Below, in pieces: positions 1 to 7,057 of a DNA stretch of 12,353 nucleotides. The stretch is from Treponema sp. (GTDB taxonomy: Bacteria; Spirochaetota; Spirochaetia; Treponematales; Breznakiellaceae), in NCBI GenBank assembly GCA_031290325.1, contig JAITNU010000161.1, forward strand, positions 1 to 12,353, in the 5' to 3' direction. Each line of letters begins with the position of its first letter. Position 1 is the first letter of the stretch. The notes beneath the pieces are model-generated. The model ran no database searches, was not told the origin of the DNA, and was given only the letters and a program-made list of their open reading frames with translations. A program made the translations under genes and the position numbers.

Positions 1-219
1 GGCGAGCAGATCCGTAACGCCGTCAAATACCTTGCTTCCCAAAAGCAGCGCGCCCACCAGCGCCACAGGCATCTTGAGGGTATCGGTACAATAGATAGTA
101 AGATAACCCAAAACAATAAAACTGGCGGACATTGCAATATCCGGTGTTTTCCACGCAAGAAATTTGAAAAAAGGAAGCCTGTCTGGATTAGGCACTTTCT
201 TTTCTTTCTCTTTAGCCAT
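1..219 (-). CDS. GPH-family sugar:cation symporter, N-terminal part only (second paralogue)
   Basis: The frame is open from an ATG at 219 to the left edge of the window, so only the first 73 residues are visible. An AAGGAG ribosome site at 227-232 sits 7 nt before the start. The protein has a short charged N-terminus (MAKEKEKKVPNPDRL), a first hydrophobic segment (MSASFIVLGYLTIYC) and the motif KVFDGVTDL. This aligns without real gaps with the N-terminus of the full symporter at 5616-6995: PNPD, SFIV, IYCTDTL, ALVG and SKVFDGVTDL are all shared, at roughly 60% identity by eye. It is therefore a paralogue in the glycoside-pentoside-hexuronide symporter family, predicted to move a glycoside or uronide across the inner membrane with Na+ or H+. 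It lies downstream of the DUF4469 gene on the same strand and probably ends the operon. Its substrate cannot be told apart from that of the other copy. Confidence 0.88.
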   Translation of the reverse strand, partial: MAKEKEKKVPNPDRLPFFKFLAWKTPDIAMSASFIVLGYLTIYCTDTLKMPVALVGALLLGSKVFDGVTDLLA

Positions 220-313
220 AATAATTCTCCTTGCCAAATACTGTTTGGCTTGCTTGTATTTCAACGGTAGGCTGCGCCAACGTAGTTGACCCGCCACTGG
301 TTCCGATAACTGC

Positions 314-421
314 CAGCCCCAAGGCTGATCGGACACCCTTCCAAAAGCTGGAACGTACCCTTTCCTAATACTAGGAAGGGGGTCATTCCCAAGCCTAGAA
401 GGGGCGCTTTCTAAGGCTGGG
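314..421 (-). repeat. Run of four small hairpins in the DUF4469-GPH intergenic region
   Basis: The stretch 220-410 has no gene apart from the ribosome site of the symporter. Four short inverted repeats lie close together: 388-421 (imperfect stem, arms CCCAAGCCTAGAA and TTCTAAGGCTGGG, overlapping the DUF4469 stop codon); 358-380 (CCC-T-TTCCTA, loop ATAC, TAGGAA-GGG, with one bulged T); 339-353 (TTCCA, 5-nt loop, TGGAA); and 314-327 (CAGCC, loop CCAA, GGCTG). None is followed by a clear T-run on the minus strand, so a simple intrinsic terminator is not well supported. They could form a structured intercistronic RNA that protects or segments the operon message, or a small repetitive extragenic element. 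I recognise no known family. Confidence 0.5.
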
Positions 422-1184
422 CGGCCACGGCCTTAACGGTGAACTCCGACCGCACCGTGCGGAGTTCCTTCAAAAGGTGGCCCGCGCCATGGACCGCAGT
501 CTGGGTAACAACCACCAAGTAGTAATCAGTCCCCGCAGTAAGGCCCGCAGGCACAATGACCTTGAGCCGCCGAGGCTCGTTCACCGGTACTAAGGCGCAC
601 TTGACCTTGGTCCCGTCCCCGGCCTCGAAGTAGACCCCCGCCTCGGCCTTATGGGCCTCCTCGGCTTCGATCTTGATGCCGTGACCTCTGATGTCCAAGA
701 TGTTGCCCATGGTGGCGCTCTCGTCCAGGTCACCTGTGGCCTCGTCCAGAGCCTCGCCGATGTGTCCTTGGTCGTCGGCAATCCCGGCAAAGTCCACCTT
801 CACGCTCTCCCGCAGATAGTTGCGAAAGGCGGCGGCGGTCTGGAGCCGGGCTTCGGGGTAGACACCATCGGGAAGGTGAGTCTCGTCGCCGGAATACTCG
901 CCGGGGAGCCGCATCTTGAGGTTGAAGAGGGGTGTTTTGATCCTGTAACCGTCGGCCACAAGGTAGTAGACCAACTCCATGAAGACGTTCACGCCGTCCT
1001 CGATCACCTTCGGGTCTGTATTGATGTTGTAGACCACGGACTTGCTGGCGACGCCGTGAATGTCCAGTTCAGGCTGGAACTCGGCCTTGAGGTTATAGGG
1101 TTTCTTCGCGTCCGGGAGGAACGCATGTATGAAACGCGCTACAATGTTGTGGATCACATCACGAACCGTAAAATCTAATGCCAT
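411..1184 (-). CDS. HU-like DNA-binding domain / DUF4469 domain protein
   Basis: The 257-aa protein starts at an ATG with a GGGGAG ribosome site about 6 nt upstream. Residues 1-130 resemble the HU/IHF-like DNA-binding domain found in front of DUF4469 domains: a helical start, VVYNINTDPKVIEDGVNVFMEL, then MRLPGEYSGDE. Residues about 150-252 resemble the DUF4469 beta-sandwich: GNILDIRGHGIKI, VYFEAGDGTKVK, RRLKVIVPAGLTAGTDYYL, and RTVRSEFTV near the end. There is no signal peptide or membrane segment. I know of no defined role for this family; DNA binding is inferred from the N-terminal half only. It sits inside a sugar catabolic operon, between the decayed uidA and the second symporter. One counted 60-base line (541-600) is 39/60 G+C, well above the lyase gene, so its origin may differ from its neighbours. 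It could be a nucleoid or regulatory protein, or a passenger. Confidence 0.72.
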   Translation of the reverse strand: MALDFTVRDVIHNIVARFIHAFLPDAKKPYNLKAEFQPELDIHGVASKSVVYNINTDPKVIEDGVNVFMELVYYLVADGYRIKTPLFNLKMRLPGEYSGDETHLPDGVYPEARLQTAAAFRNYLRESVKVDFAGIADDQGHIGEALDEATGDLDESATMGNILDIRGHGIKIEAEEAHKAEAGVYFEAGDGTKVKCALVPVNEPRRLKVIVPAGLTAGTDYYLVVVTQTAVHGAGHLLKELRTVRSEFTVKAVAAQP

Positions 1185-1629
1185 TATTTTCTCCCCTTAT
1201 AATCCAGCGGCAAGTTTTCCCACCGCTGTTTGAAATAAAACGTAGCCGCTTTGGGCTGGCGTTGCCTTGTAAAGATGCCTTTCTTATTACCGTCAACGCG
1301 GTGAATGCCCTCGCCAGTCTGGAAATCCGCGAAAGCCCAGACCTGTCGCCCTTCACAAAATCGCAGGAGTCAAAAACCCGGTGGTTCATTTCCAGAACTT
1401 CAATCTGGTATTCTTGGCTCCACTGAACCGAAGGGAGTTTGTGGATACCCGAATCAGTGTCCGCGCCGTATTCGGTAAACACAAAAGGCTTGTTCAGGTT
1501 CTTCGCCTTCCATCCTTCAAGCTCCGAGCGCAGGGCCTTTTCGGCGGTGTCGATCTCGTACCCCCCTAGCACATACCAGCCGTAGTAGCGGTTCAGAACA
1601 AACCGGGGAAGAAGTTTTTCCAATTTCAT
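1184..1629 (-). pseudogene. Decayed second beta-glucuronidase (uidA-like) gene: 5' end fused to the last 23%, frameshifted
   Basis: An AGGAGGT ribosome site (1637-1643) and an ATG at 1629 begin an open frame reading MKLEKLLPRFV. It then runs directly into LNRYYGWYVLGGYE, which matches residue 472 onwards of the intact enzyme at 7058-8887. The nucleophile motif FTEYGAD is kept. The acid/base motif NEP and the whole sugar-binding and middle region are absent. At 1346 one T is missing relative to 7223-7224, so after DFVKG the frame shifts and ends at 1159, inside the DUF4469 gene, giving a 156-aa product. In the unshifted frame the C-terminus would read WENLPLDYKGRK and stop in a TAATG overlap with the DUF4469 start (1182-1186). 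This suggests a former full gene that lost its middle by deletion. The residues KLLPR may be the remnant of an N-terminus like LLYPRPTATR in the intact copy. The product should be inactive. Confidence 0.85.
1208..1597 (-). repeat. Direct repeat copy A of the uidA 3' region
   Basis: This 390-nt stretch matches 7085-7475 in the same orientation, with about a dozen substitutions and one missing T (at 1346) counted by eye, so roughly 97% identity. The match stops sharply at the right after GGTTCAGA (1597 / 7475). At the left it weakens into the last few codons, with TTATAAT (1197-1203 / 7074-7080) still shared. Confidence 0.93.
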
Positions 1630-1655
1630 ACGGTATACCTCCTAAAACTTGATTA

Positions 1656-2801
1656 TCACCAAAAAAATATTCCCTTTCCGAGGAGTTTCAAAACTGCTTC
1701 TATAAAGAAATAATCTCCATAGATGATAGGCATCTGATAATCGAATTTGCGGCCACCCTGACCGTGATAAGAGCCGGTCCCGTTTGCGACAATCGAGTCA
1801 TAGGCCGGGTCCCAATTGCAGAATCGTCTGTCTGTTGCCTTGATAATATTGACCGCGCCATTTACATAAAGAGGTTTTTCCAGTTCATGAACATATTCAG
1901 CCAACTCCAAAAGACCGGCGGCGGCAATTACACCGGCGGTAGTATCCCAACACACCGGTTCCAGTGGCGCACGAAAATCTACCAACGGCACCCAATCCGT
2001 CTGAGCTACGTTGGCAAGAAAATAATGGGCTGCACGTTTTGCAGCATCCAAATACTTCATATCACCTGTATGCCGGTAACTTAGCGCAAAGCCGTAGAGA
2101 GCCCATGCCTGTCCCCGTGACCACGCCGAATCGCTGCTATAGCCTTGTCCTGGCGGAAAGGAATTTAATTCCCCGGTTTGGGGATCGTATGCGGCAATGT
2201 GATACACACTACCGTCCGGCCTGAAATGATTGACCAGTGTTTTATCCGCATGGCGTATCGCAATCTGCCGGAACCGTGGGTTTTTAGTTTCTTTCGATGC
2301 CCAGTAGAGTAGATTGATGTTCATCATGGTATCAATAATAGCCCAGCCTTCGTTACCCTCAAAGTTCCAGGCGCAGAGATAGCCGCCCTGCGGATTGTAC
2401 CTGCCGGCCAGGAGATTCGCCGCGTGTAATCCAAGAGTTCGTCCGTCACTGCTGCCGGTACTGCGATAATCCGCGACTGCGGTATGAAGCCACATGAATC
2501 CCACATCATGGTGCAGCTCATCCGCTTTTATAAGCAGTGTATTTAATTTATCGCTGGTGCTACGGGCCTGTTTGAGATATTTATCTTCCCCGGTTTCCTT
2601 ATACAACTGCCAAAGAATTCCTGCCCAAAATCCATTAGTCCAAAAGGGCAGCATTACTTTTCCCCAATCCATCTTGTAGATACCGTTTTCGGCAATGTAA
2701 GGAATCTTGTCTCCCATACGGTCGCATTCCGCAGAAATTTTTGACTGTATTTTCATCCATGTCTCGTCAAGCCACTGTTTATCCGTTTCGTTTAATTGCA
2801 T
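1656..2801 (-). CDS. GH88-family unsaturated glucuronyl hydrolase
   Basis: Predicted to hydrolyse the 4,5-unsaturated uronic acid that a polysaccharide lyase leaves at the non-reducing end of an oligosaccharide. With the start at 2801 the protein is 381 aa, close to the usual length of about 380 for this family. It has the alpha/alpha-barrel signatures of GH88: PFWTNGFWAGILWQLY, HHDVGFMW (Asp99), IIDTMMNINLLYW (Asp157) and SSDSAWSRGQAWALYGF. The two Asp residues correspond to the catalytic pair of the Bacillus UGL enzyme. The start at 2801 (MQLNETDKQW) is preferred over the longer ATG at 2843. An AAAGGAGG site at 2810-2817 lies 8 nt before it, and the longer version would overlap the upstream gene by 38 nt. 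No signal peptide is seen, so the enzyme is probably cytoplasmic. The upstream gene stops 4 nt earlier, and this ribosome site adjoins that stop, suggesting translational coupling. It would act directly after the lyase at 3613-5535. Confidence 0.93.
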   Translation of the reverse strand: MQLNETDKQWLDETWMKIQSKISAECDRMGDKIPYIAENGIYKMDWGKVMLPFWTNGFWAGILWQLYKETGEDKYLKQARSTSDKLNTLLIKADELHHDVGFMWLHTAVADYRSTGSSDGRTLGLHAANLLAGRYNPQGGYLCAWNFEGNEGWAIIDTMMNINLLYWASKETKNPRFRQIAIRHADKTLVNHFRPDGSVYHIAAYDPQTGELNSFPPGQGYSSDSAWSRGQAWALYGFALSYRHTGDMKYLDAAKRAAHYFLANVAQTDWVPLVDFRAPLEPVCWDTTAGVIAAAGLLELAEYVHELEKPLYVNGAVNIIKATDRRFCNWDPAYDSIVANGTGSYHGQGGRKFDYQMPIIYGDYFFIEAVLKLLGKGIFFW

Positions 2802-2805
2802 CCTT

Positions 2806-3606
2806 TCATCCTCCTTTATGGGTTTCGTATCCATATGTCTCAATCTGTGTCAGTGCCGGAAATGGTGATTGATCACTTTCATTTATTATTAATTTTCCAA
2901 GCTTGAGAGTGGTGGTGACTTTCGGTTCCAGTGTAAATTCATGGGGTAAGTGCGTTTTTTCCATTGTTACCGTCATTGTGGTCTCGTCCGAAAATATAAA
3001 CTCTCCCTGTCTCCACCAGTTGTCATGAGGGAAGTCCGCCCGGGTCCACAGAACGATGGCGTCAATTATTACCTCACGCCCAAATTCGATGGTAATTTCC
3101 GCATCTGGGCAACGGTTAATTCCCCAGGATTCGTAAGGCCATAGACCATGTTTACAGTTAAAGGTATTGCCGTTTATTGCGTTTTGTGCGGCAAACATAG
3201 AAGAATTCCGTGTCTCCACATTAGCGATGGCGTGGGGATAACAGGCATGGTTTTCATGAATGTCGTAGGGATTAAGACAGAGGTTTTTTTTGACCTGTAT
3301 TTCCCATTCATACGCTTCCCGAGCAGTGATGCGGTGCAGCCTTCCCCAGAAAGCTTTTGGATTGTAGGAGATTTTCTTTTCGCCAAAGGGTACCGGAAAG
3401 GTGTAAGATTCGTCTTTTAAATAGATTAACGCCGGAGTCATAACATCATCCAGTTGAATCACGAGAAAACAGGGGGCTTTGTCCGTTTCTATACGAATCG
3501 CCTGACCTCTATGATAACTGTGCCGGTAAATAACATCCACAAAACATTCCCCGACATATTCTTCTAAAATTTTCGTTTCCCGGCCAATGATTTTGATGAC
3601 CAACAT
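2806..3606 (-). CDS. Uncharacterised protein with a discoidin-like (F5/8 type C) C-terminal half
   Basis: The 266-aa protein has no signal peptide. Residues 1-120 are a beta-rich region I do not recognise (for example HRGQAIRIETDKAPCFLVIQLDD and LIYLKDESYTFPVPFGEKK). Residues about 125-262 look like a galactose-binding, discoidin-type sandwich: FAAQNAINGNTFN, LWPYESWGINRCPDAEITIEFGREVIIDAIVLWTRADFPHDNWW, and a closing TQIETYGYE. Such domains usually bind sugars. The start at 3606 has an AAGGGGG-type ribosome site that overlaps the end of the lyase gene, whose stop codon lies only 6 nt upstream of this start. GH88 begins 4 nt after its stop. This tight packing between lyase and GH88 suggests it handles or recognises the same oligosaccharide inside the cell, perhaps as a lyase partner. 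It could instead be an enzyme of an undescribed type. I see no catalytic motif. Confidence 0.65.
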   Translation of the reverse strand: MLVIKIIGRETKILEEYVGECFVDVIYRHSYHRGQAIRIETDKAPCFLVIQLDDVMTPALIYLKDESYTFPVPFGEKKISYNPKAFWGRLHRITAREAYEWEIQVKKNLCLNPYDIHENHACYPHAIANVETRNSSMFAAQNAINGNTFNCKHGLWPYESWGINRCPDAEITIEFGREVIIDAIVLWTRADFPHDNWWRQGEFIFSDETTMTVTMEKTHLPHEFTLEPKVTTTLKLGKLIINESDQSPFPALTQIETYGYETHKGG

Positions 3607-3612
3607 TTATTG

Positions 3613-5535
3613 CTACCCCCTTATTTGTTTAAAAGAAAGAACAAGTTTTCCTTCTAGTAAATTTTCTTTCAGAAACAGCCTTATCCGCCACACTCGATGC
3701 CCCCATGCCTTTGAAAGCCGCACATCATTAGCGACCTCGTAAACATCTATTTCAGGCATCAGCTCAGGCGGACATACAACTGCAAGATCGGCGCCATCTT
3801 TTACCGGGATACGGATGGAATTTCCAGTTATTACCGGTTCTTCCGCCGTAACGAGGCTTAGATAAGTCTCGCCTTCCTGTTTGGTCAGCTTAAAGTCTTC
3901 TGTAACCGTTATTTCCTTTTTTTCACGGTCAAACCGGTAGATGCGTTTCCAGTATTTAACCGCACAGTCCGCAGGATACACATCTCGTAATTCCATGGAC
4001 AGCTCCGTAAGCGGTCCCACCGATTTGTATACTGTGTTTTTTGCACGATACATGGAAGCATCGGCAAGGCTCATTTTTGTCATATTAAGATACTGCCCCC
4101 GACCGCAGATATACGGGACATTGTGCCATTCGGAGCTGATAGAAATAACCTTGTTTCTGTCGATTCCAAAGTTGGCGACGCTGTAAACACCACGGCCTAC
4201 ATCGATAATCGCAGGTTTGCCATCTGAAAAAATAATGAAGGAACCGGTGTCAAGATGATTGTGGCTTCCGATGTTGGTCCCTCCTTTGACCGAGAAATAA
4301 AGTCCTTTTGAACTCCCTTCAAATTCCCGTTCGCACATGATTTCCATAGTACCTTGCCAGGAATGTAATAAATAGGGAAAGGTCGTGGAAGATAATTGCA
4401 TAAAGGAACCGTAAGTAAACAATTCCCGTATTGCATGGAAAGGATGCGTTGTTCTGTTCACCATCAGTTCAGGACCATTCACATCTCGCAAAGCAAGAGC
4501 AAATGATTTTAACGTCTCATTTCCCGCTATTGTACCAAGAGTATACAACCGTTGTGCGGATGTGTGTAAATTCAAATCCGCGTCTGCGTTATTGATAAAC
4601 ATATTCCCGTCAATATGCTGCCGGTATATAAAGGACGACAAGTTTTGTACCTTTTCATCTTTTATGAAATCTATTTTTCCACCTGACAGTCCACGTATCA
4701 TATCCAAAGAATCAAGCAAGGCGCCGCATGCGGTAGTCCAATAACTGCTCCCTTCCAGGTAACTTCCATCATCAGGACATTCGGCAAGAAAGCGATCCAG
4801 ATAATACATGGACTTTTCTACCATTTTTACACGGGTCTCAACATCAAATACTGTCAGAACTGTTACTGACAAAATGTTGGATATAACCCATACCGTCCAG
4901 TTATTGATGTACTTGAGTCCTCTACCGTTTCCCATCCATGGAAAATCATCATTTGCAAGAAAAGGAACCACGATACGTTCCTTCAAGGTTTGAAGCAGTC
5001 TGCGGTTAATGGAAGGTGTTACCTCGTCCATTCGAGTCCCGACAAGACGATAGACAGACGCGATTAATGCCGCCACATCACTGCCCAGTATGTCAATAAA
5101 CACCTTGATTTTTTCTGTAGTATCGGGCAACTTCAATGCCTCCGCTCCTGGAATCGGATACAGCGTATTGTGAGCAGAAACGATCCATGTTGCCTCATCG
5201 CAGGTTGACCAGACGCCATTGACAATGCCGTTGATAAACCGCCCTTTATTTTCTATACATTCAGCAAGAGTCAGGTAGAGCAGCGCGTTTCTGCGCTGTC
5301 CGGCTTTTTCTTCCAGAAGTACCCGATTTCCGGTTCGGCTAAAATCCATAAAATCCGTTGCCAGAATTGACGGCCAGTCATAGTCCAGATATTTTTCACC
5401 CTCCGTAACCAAGAATGTCGAGAGTTCCCGGGAAATTTTTTCCCATACCTGCCGGTCTTCAATAGATGACAGCGGTCTGTAATCATCAGCAGGAATAACC
5501 ATTTTTCTAAACTGAAAATAATATTGTTCAAACAT
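3613..5535 (-). CDS. Heparinase II/III-family polysaccharide lyase
   Basis: The 640-aa protein has the layout of heparinase II/III-like lyases: an all-helical toroid (about residues 20-380, with FPWMGNGRGLKYINNWTVWV and DDGSYLEGSSYW) followed by a beta-sandwich domain. The sandwich opens at GLYFSVKGGTNIGSHNHLDTGSF with His425 and His427, then PAIIDVGRGVY. The G-x-H-x-H-x-D segment is the hallmark of this Pfam family. The expected reaction is beta-elimination at a uronic acid, leaving an unsaturated sugar for GH88. The exact substrate (heparan, hyaluronan, alginate or other) cannot be told from the sequence. No signal peptide is present (MFEQYYFQFRKMVIP), so it is predicted to be cytoplasmic and to act on imported oligomers, whereas many relatives are secreted. 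An AAAGGA site at 5544-5549 lies 8 nt before the ATG. Base composition is AT-richer than uidA (one counted line, 4381-4440, has 24/60 G+C). Confidence 0.88.
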   Translation of the reverse strand: MFEQYYFQFRKMVIPADDYRPLSSIEDRQVWEKISRELSTFLVTEGEKYLDYDWPSILATDFMDFSRTGNRVLLEEKAGQRRNALLYLTLAECIENKGRFINGIVNGVWSTCDEATWIVSAHNTLYPIPGAEALKLPDTTEKIKVFIDILGSDVAALIASVYRLVGTRMDEVTPSINRRLLQTLKERIVVPFLANDDFPWMGNGRGLKYINNWTVWVISNILSVTVLTVFDVETRVKMVEKSMYYLDRFLAECPDDGSYLEGSSYWTTACGALLDSLDMIRGLSGGKIDFIKDEKVQNLSSFIYRQHIDGNMFINNADADLNLHTSAQRLYTLGTIAGNETLKSFALALRDVNGPELMVNRTTHPFHAIRELFTYGSFMQLSSTTFPYLLHSWQGTMEIMCEREFEGSSKGLYFSVKGGTNIGSHNHLDTGSFIIFSDGKPAIIDVGRGVYSVANFGIDRNKVISISSEWHNVPYICGRGQYLNMTKMSLADASMYRAKNTVYKSVGPLTELSMELRDVYPADCAVKYWKRIYRFDREKKEITVTEDFKLTKQEGETYLSLVTAEEPVITGNSIRIPVKDGADLAVVCPPELMPEIDVYEVANDVRLSKAWGHRVWRIRLFLKENLLEGKLVLSFKQIRG

Positions 5536-5615
5536 ATTAACGTTCCTTTGGGTTTCTAAAAATGTATCGAAATAAAACTAATAACCCTTTGCCATAATAC
5601 GTTACACAGGGGTAT

Positions 5616-6995
5616 TTACGACAAAGTCTCCCCTTGAGCTGCTGCGGCAGCCCGGCGTTCAACCAGATCTTTCTCAATCTGCGGGAGCATTTTATCGACT
5701 TTATAAAATCGAATCACAATAAGAATAAGAATATATATAACAAATGGGATAATGCTGTAGGAGGCACGGATCATTGCCAGTGCAGAATCAGCCTGAACTG
5801 CCGCTGATCCATTATAGCCGGATGCTCCAAGAAGAAATCCCAACAGAGCGGAACCAATGCCGGCACCGACTTTATCCATAAAGAACCTTACTGAACCCAT
5901 GGTGCCGTCAAATCGATCCAGGCCTTTCCATTCGTTGTAAGTACCGCAGTTTAAGACCATGAGAGGAAGCAGATAAGAAGTGGGAAGCATGGCAAGCCCG
6001 GTAAAAATAAACCCTATGGCCAATAAAATCATATTTGAACCGCCGATGAAATTGAAAATGGATCCAATGAGGCCGCTTATCGCCCCCCATGAGATAACAA
6101 AAGAGACGGAATACTTTTTTATTATTTTGGGGAAAAAGAACATAGATGTCAGCATAAAGAGCGTTAATGACTGTAAAGTTCCGTACTTGCCGATGTCCCC
6201 CACTATCCATGTAAAGTAATAGGTTGCCACATGCATCCCCGACAGAACGAATGCCAAGAAACTAATTATTGCCGCCACCCATACATACGGATCCACCTTT
6301 AATACTTGTACAATATCTTTTAGCCGTATTTTTTCCGCAGTTTTCAGGCCTACTTCATACTGTTCCTTTATAAAGAAAAACCTTAAAGAGCCAATTATCA
6401 AAATAGGAATGGCAAACATTAATACCACCCTGGACCAGCCTGAAGTCGAGACGGCCATTCTTCTCATCATAATCGGAAAACCGATGGAAACAAATGAAGT
6501 AAATAAAGTACCGATAGCCCCTCCATAGGATTGGGTCTTGGTGATTACGCGCATATTGGGCCAGGCGCGCATGACATACGGCCCCTGGGCAGCATTGTAC
6601 AGAGTCGCAAATACCCCATTAGCGAAGACATATGCAAAAAATACCCAGATTGATTTTCCGACAAGACCAAAATCTGGAACAGAGAACATCAGAATTGTAC
6701 TAACCCAGACGCCGATAAGCGCAAAATCGTAGGGCCTGCCTTTTCCGAATCTGGTATTGGTTCTGTCTATGAGATAACCCGCAAATAGATCTGTTACGCC
6801 ATCGAACACTTTGCTCGCCAGCAGAATAGTTCCGACCAGGGCTGCGGGCATCCCCAGGGTATCCGTACAGTAAATACTTAAATAACTGATAACGATAAAA
6901 CTAGCTGCCACTGAGAACGGCGCTGTACGCCAGATCAGTAGTTTCCCAGGAGACAGTTTGTCCGGATTAGGTTGTTCAATTTTCTTTTCTGCCAT
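5616..6995 (-). CDS. GPH-family sugar/glucuronide:cation symporter
   Basis: The 459-aa protein has about 12 hydrophobic segments and belongs to the glycoside-pentoside-hexuronide:cation symporter family (relatives are MelB, UidB and XynP). Family signs are SKVFDGVTDLFAGYLIDRTNTRFGKGRPYDF at about residues 61-91 (here given as two runs: SKVFDGVTDLFAGY, then LIDRTNTRFGKGRPYDF) and the mid-protein cytoplasmic loop with FFFIKEQYEVGLK. It should import a glucuronide or short uronate oligosaccharide across the inner membrane. The start at 6995 has AAGGAG 8 nt upstream. It lies 62 nt after uidA and 80 nt before the lyase, so transport and breakdown are likely co-expressed. The C-terminus is Ala-rich (ERRAAAAAQGETLS). 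A second, clearly different paralogue begins at 219. Naming it uidB would over-claim the substrate. Confidence 0.92.
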   Translation of the reverse strand: MAEKKIEQPNPDKLSPGKLLIWRTAPFSVAASFIVISYLSIYCTDTLGMPAALVGTILLASKVFDGVTDLFAGYLIDRTNTRFGKGRPYDFALIGVWVSTILMFSVPDFGLVGKSIWVFFAYVFANGVFATLYNAAQGPYVMRAWPNMRVITKTQSYGGAIGTLFTSFVSIGFPIMMRRMAVSTSGWSRVVLMFAIPILIIGSLRFFFIKEQYEVGLKTAEKIRLKDIVQVLKVDPYVWVAAIISFLAFVLSGMHVATYYFTWIVGDIGKYGTLQSLTLFMLTSMFFFPKIIKKYSVSFVISWGAISGLIGSIFNFIGGSNMILLAIGFIFTGLAMLPTSYLLPLMVLNCGTYNEWKGLDRFDGTMGSVRFFMDKVGAGIGSALLGFLLGASGYNGSAAVQADSALAMIRASYSIIPFVIYILILIVIRFYKVDKMLPQIEKDLVERRAAAAAQGETLS

Positions 6996-7021
6996 AGTTG
7001 TTACTCCTTATTATTCTTCCA

Positions 7022-7035
7022 GGGCAAAACTGCCC
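7022..7035 (-). other. Small hairpin between uidA and the symporter gene
   Basis: GGGCA and TGCCC (5 bp, 4-nt loop) form a hairpin in the 62-nt gap between the uidA stop and the symporter start, with two further G-C pairs beyond a mismatch. No T-run follows on the minus strand. It is more likely to affect message stability or to be chance than to terminate transcription. Confidence 0.3.
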
Positions 7036-7057
7036 AGGTAGTGCAAACTTTCTTTAA

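Noticed and set aside
314..421. CRISPR array or intrinsic terminator
   Set aside because: The hairpins differ in sequence and spacing, so they are not CRISPR repeats, and no clear T-run follows any of them on the minus strand.
651..1178. A 175-codon open frame on the plus strand
   Set aside because: It is antisense to the GC-rich DUF4469 gene, lacks a good ribosome site and shows no family signature.
2802..2843. Longer start for the GH88 gene at 2843
   Set aside because: It would overlap the upstream gene by 38 nt; the ATG at 2801 has a near-perfect ribosome site 8 nt upstream.
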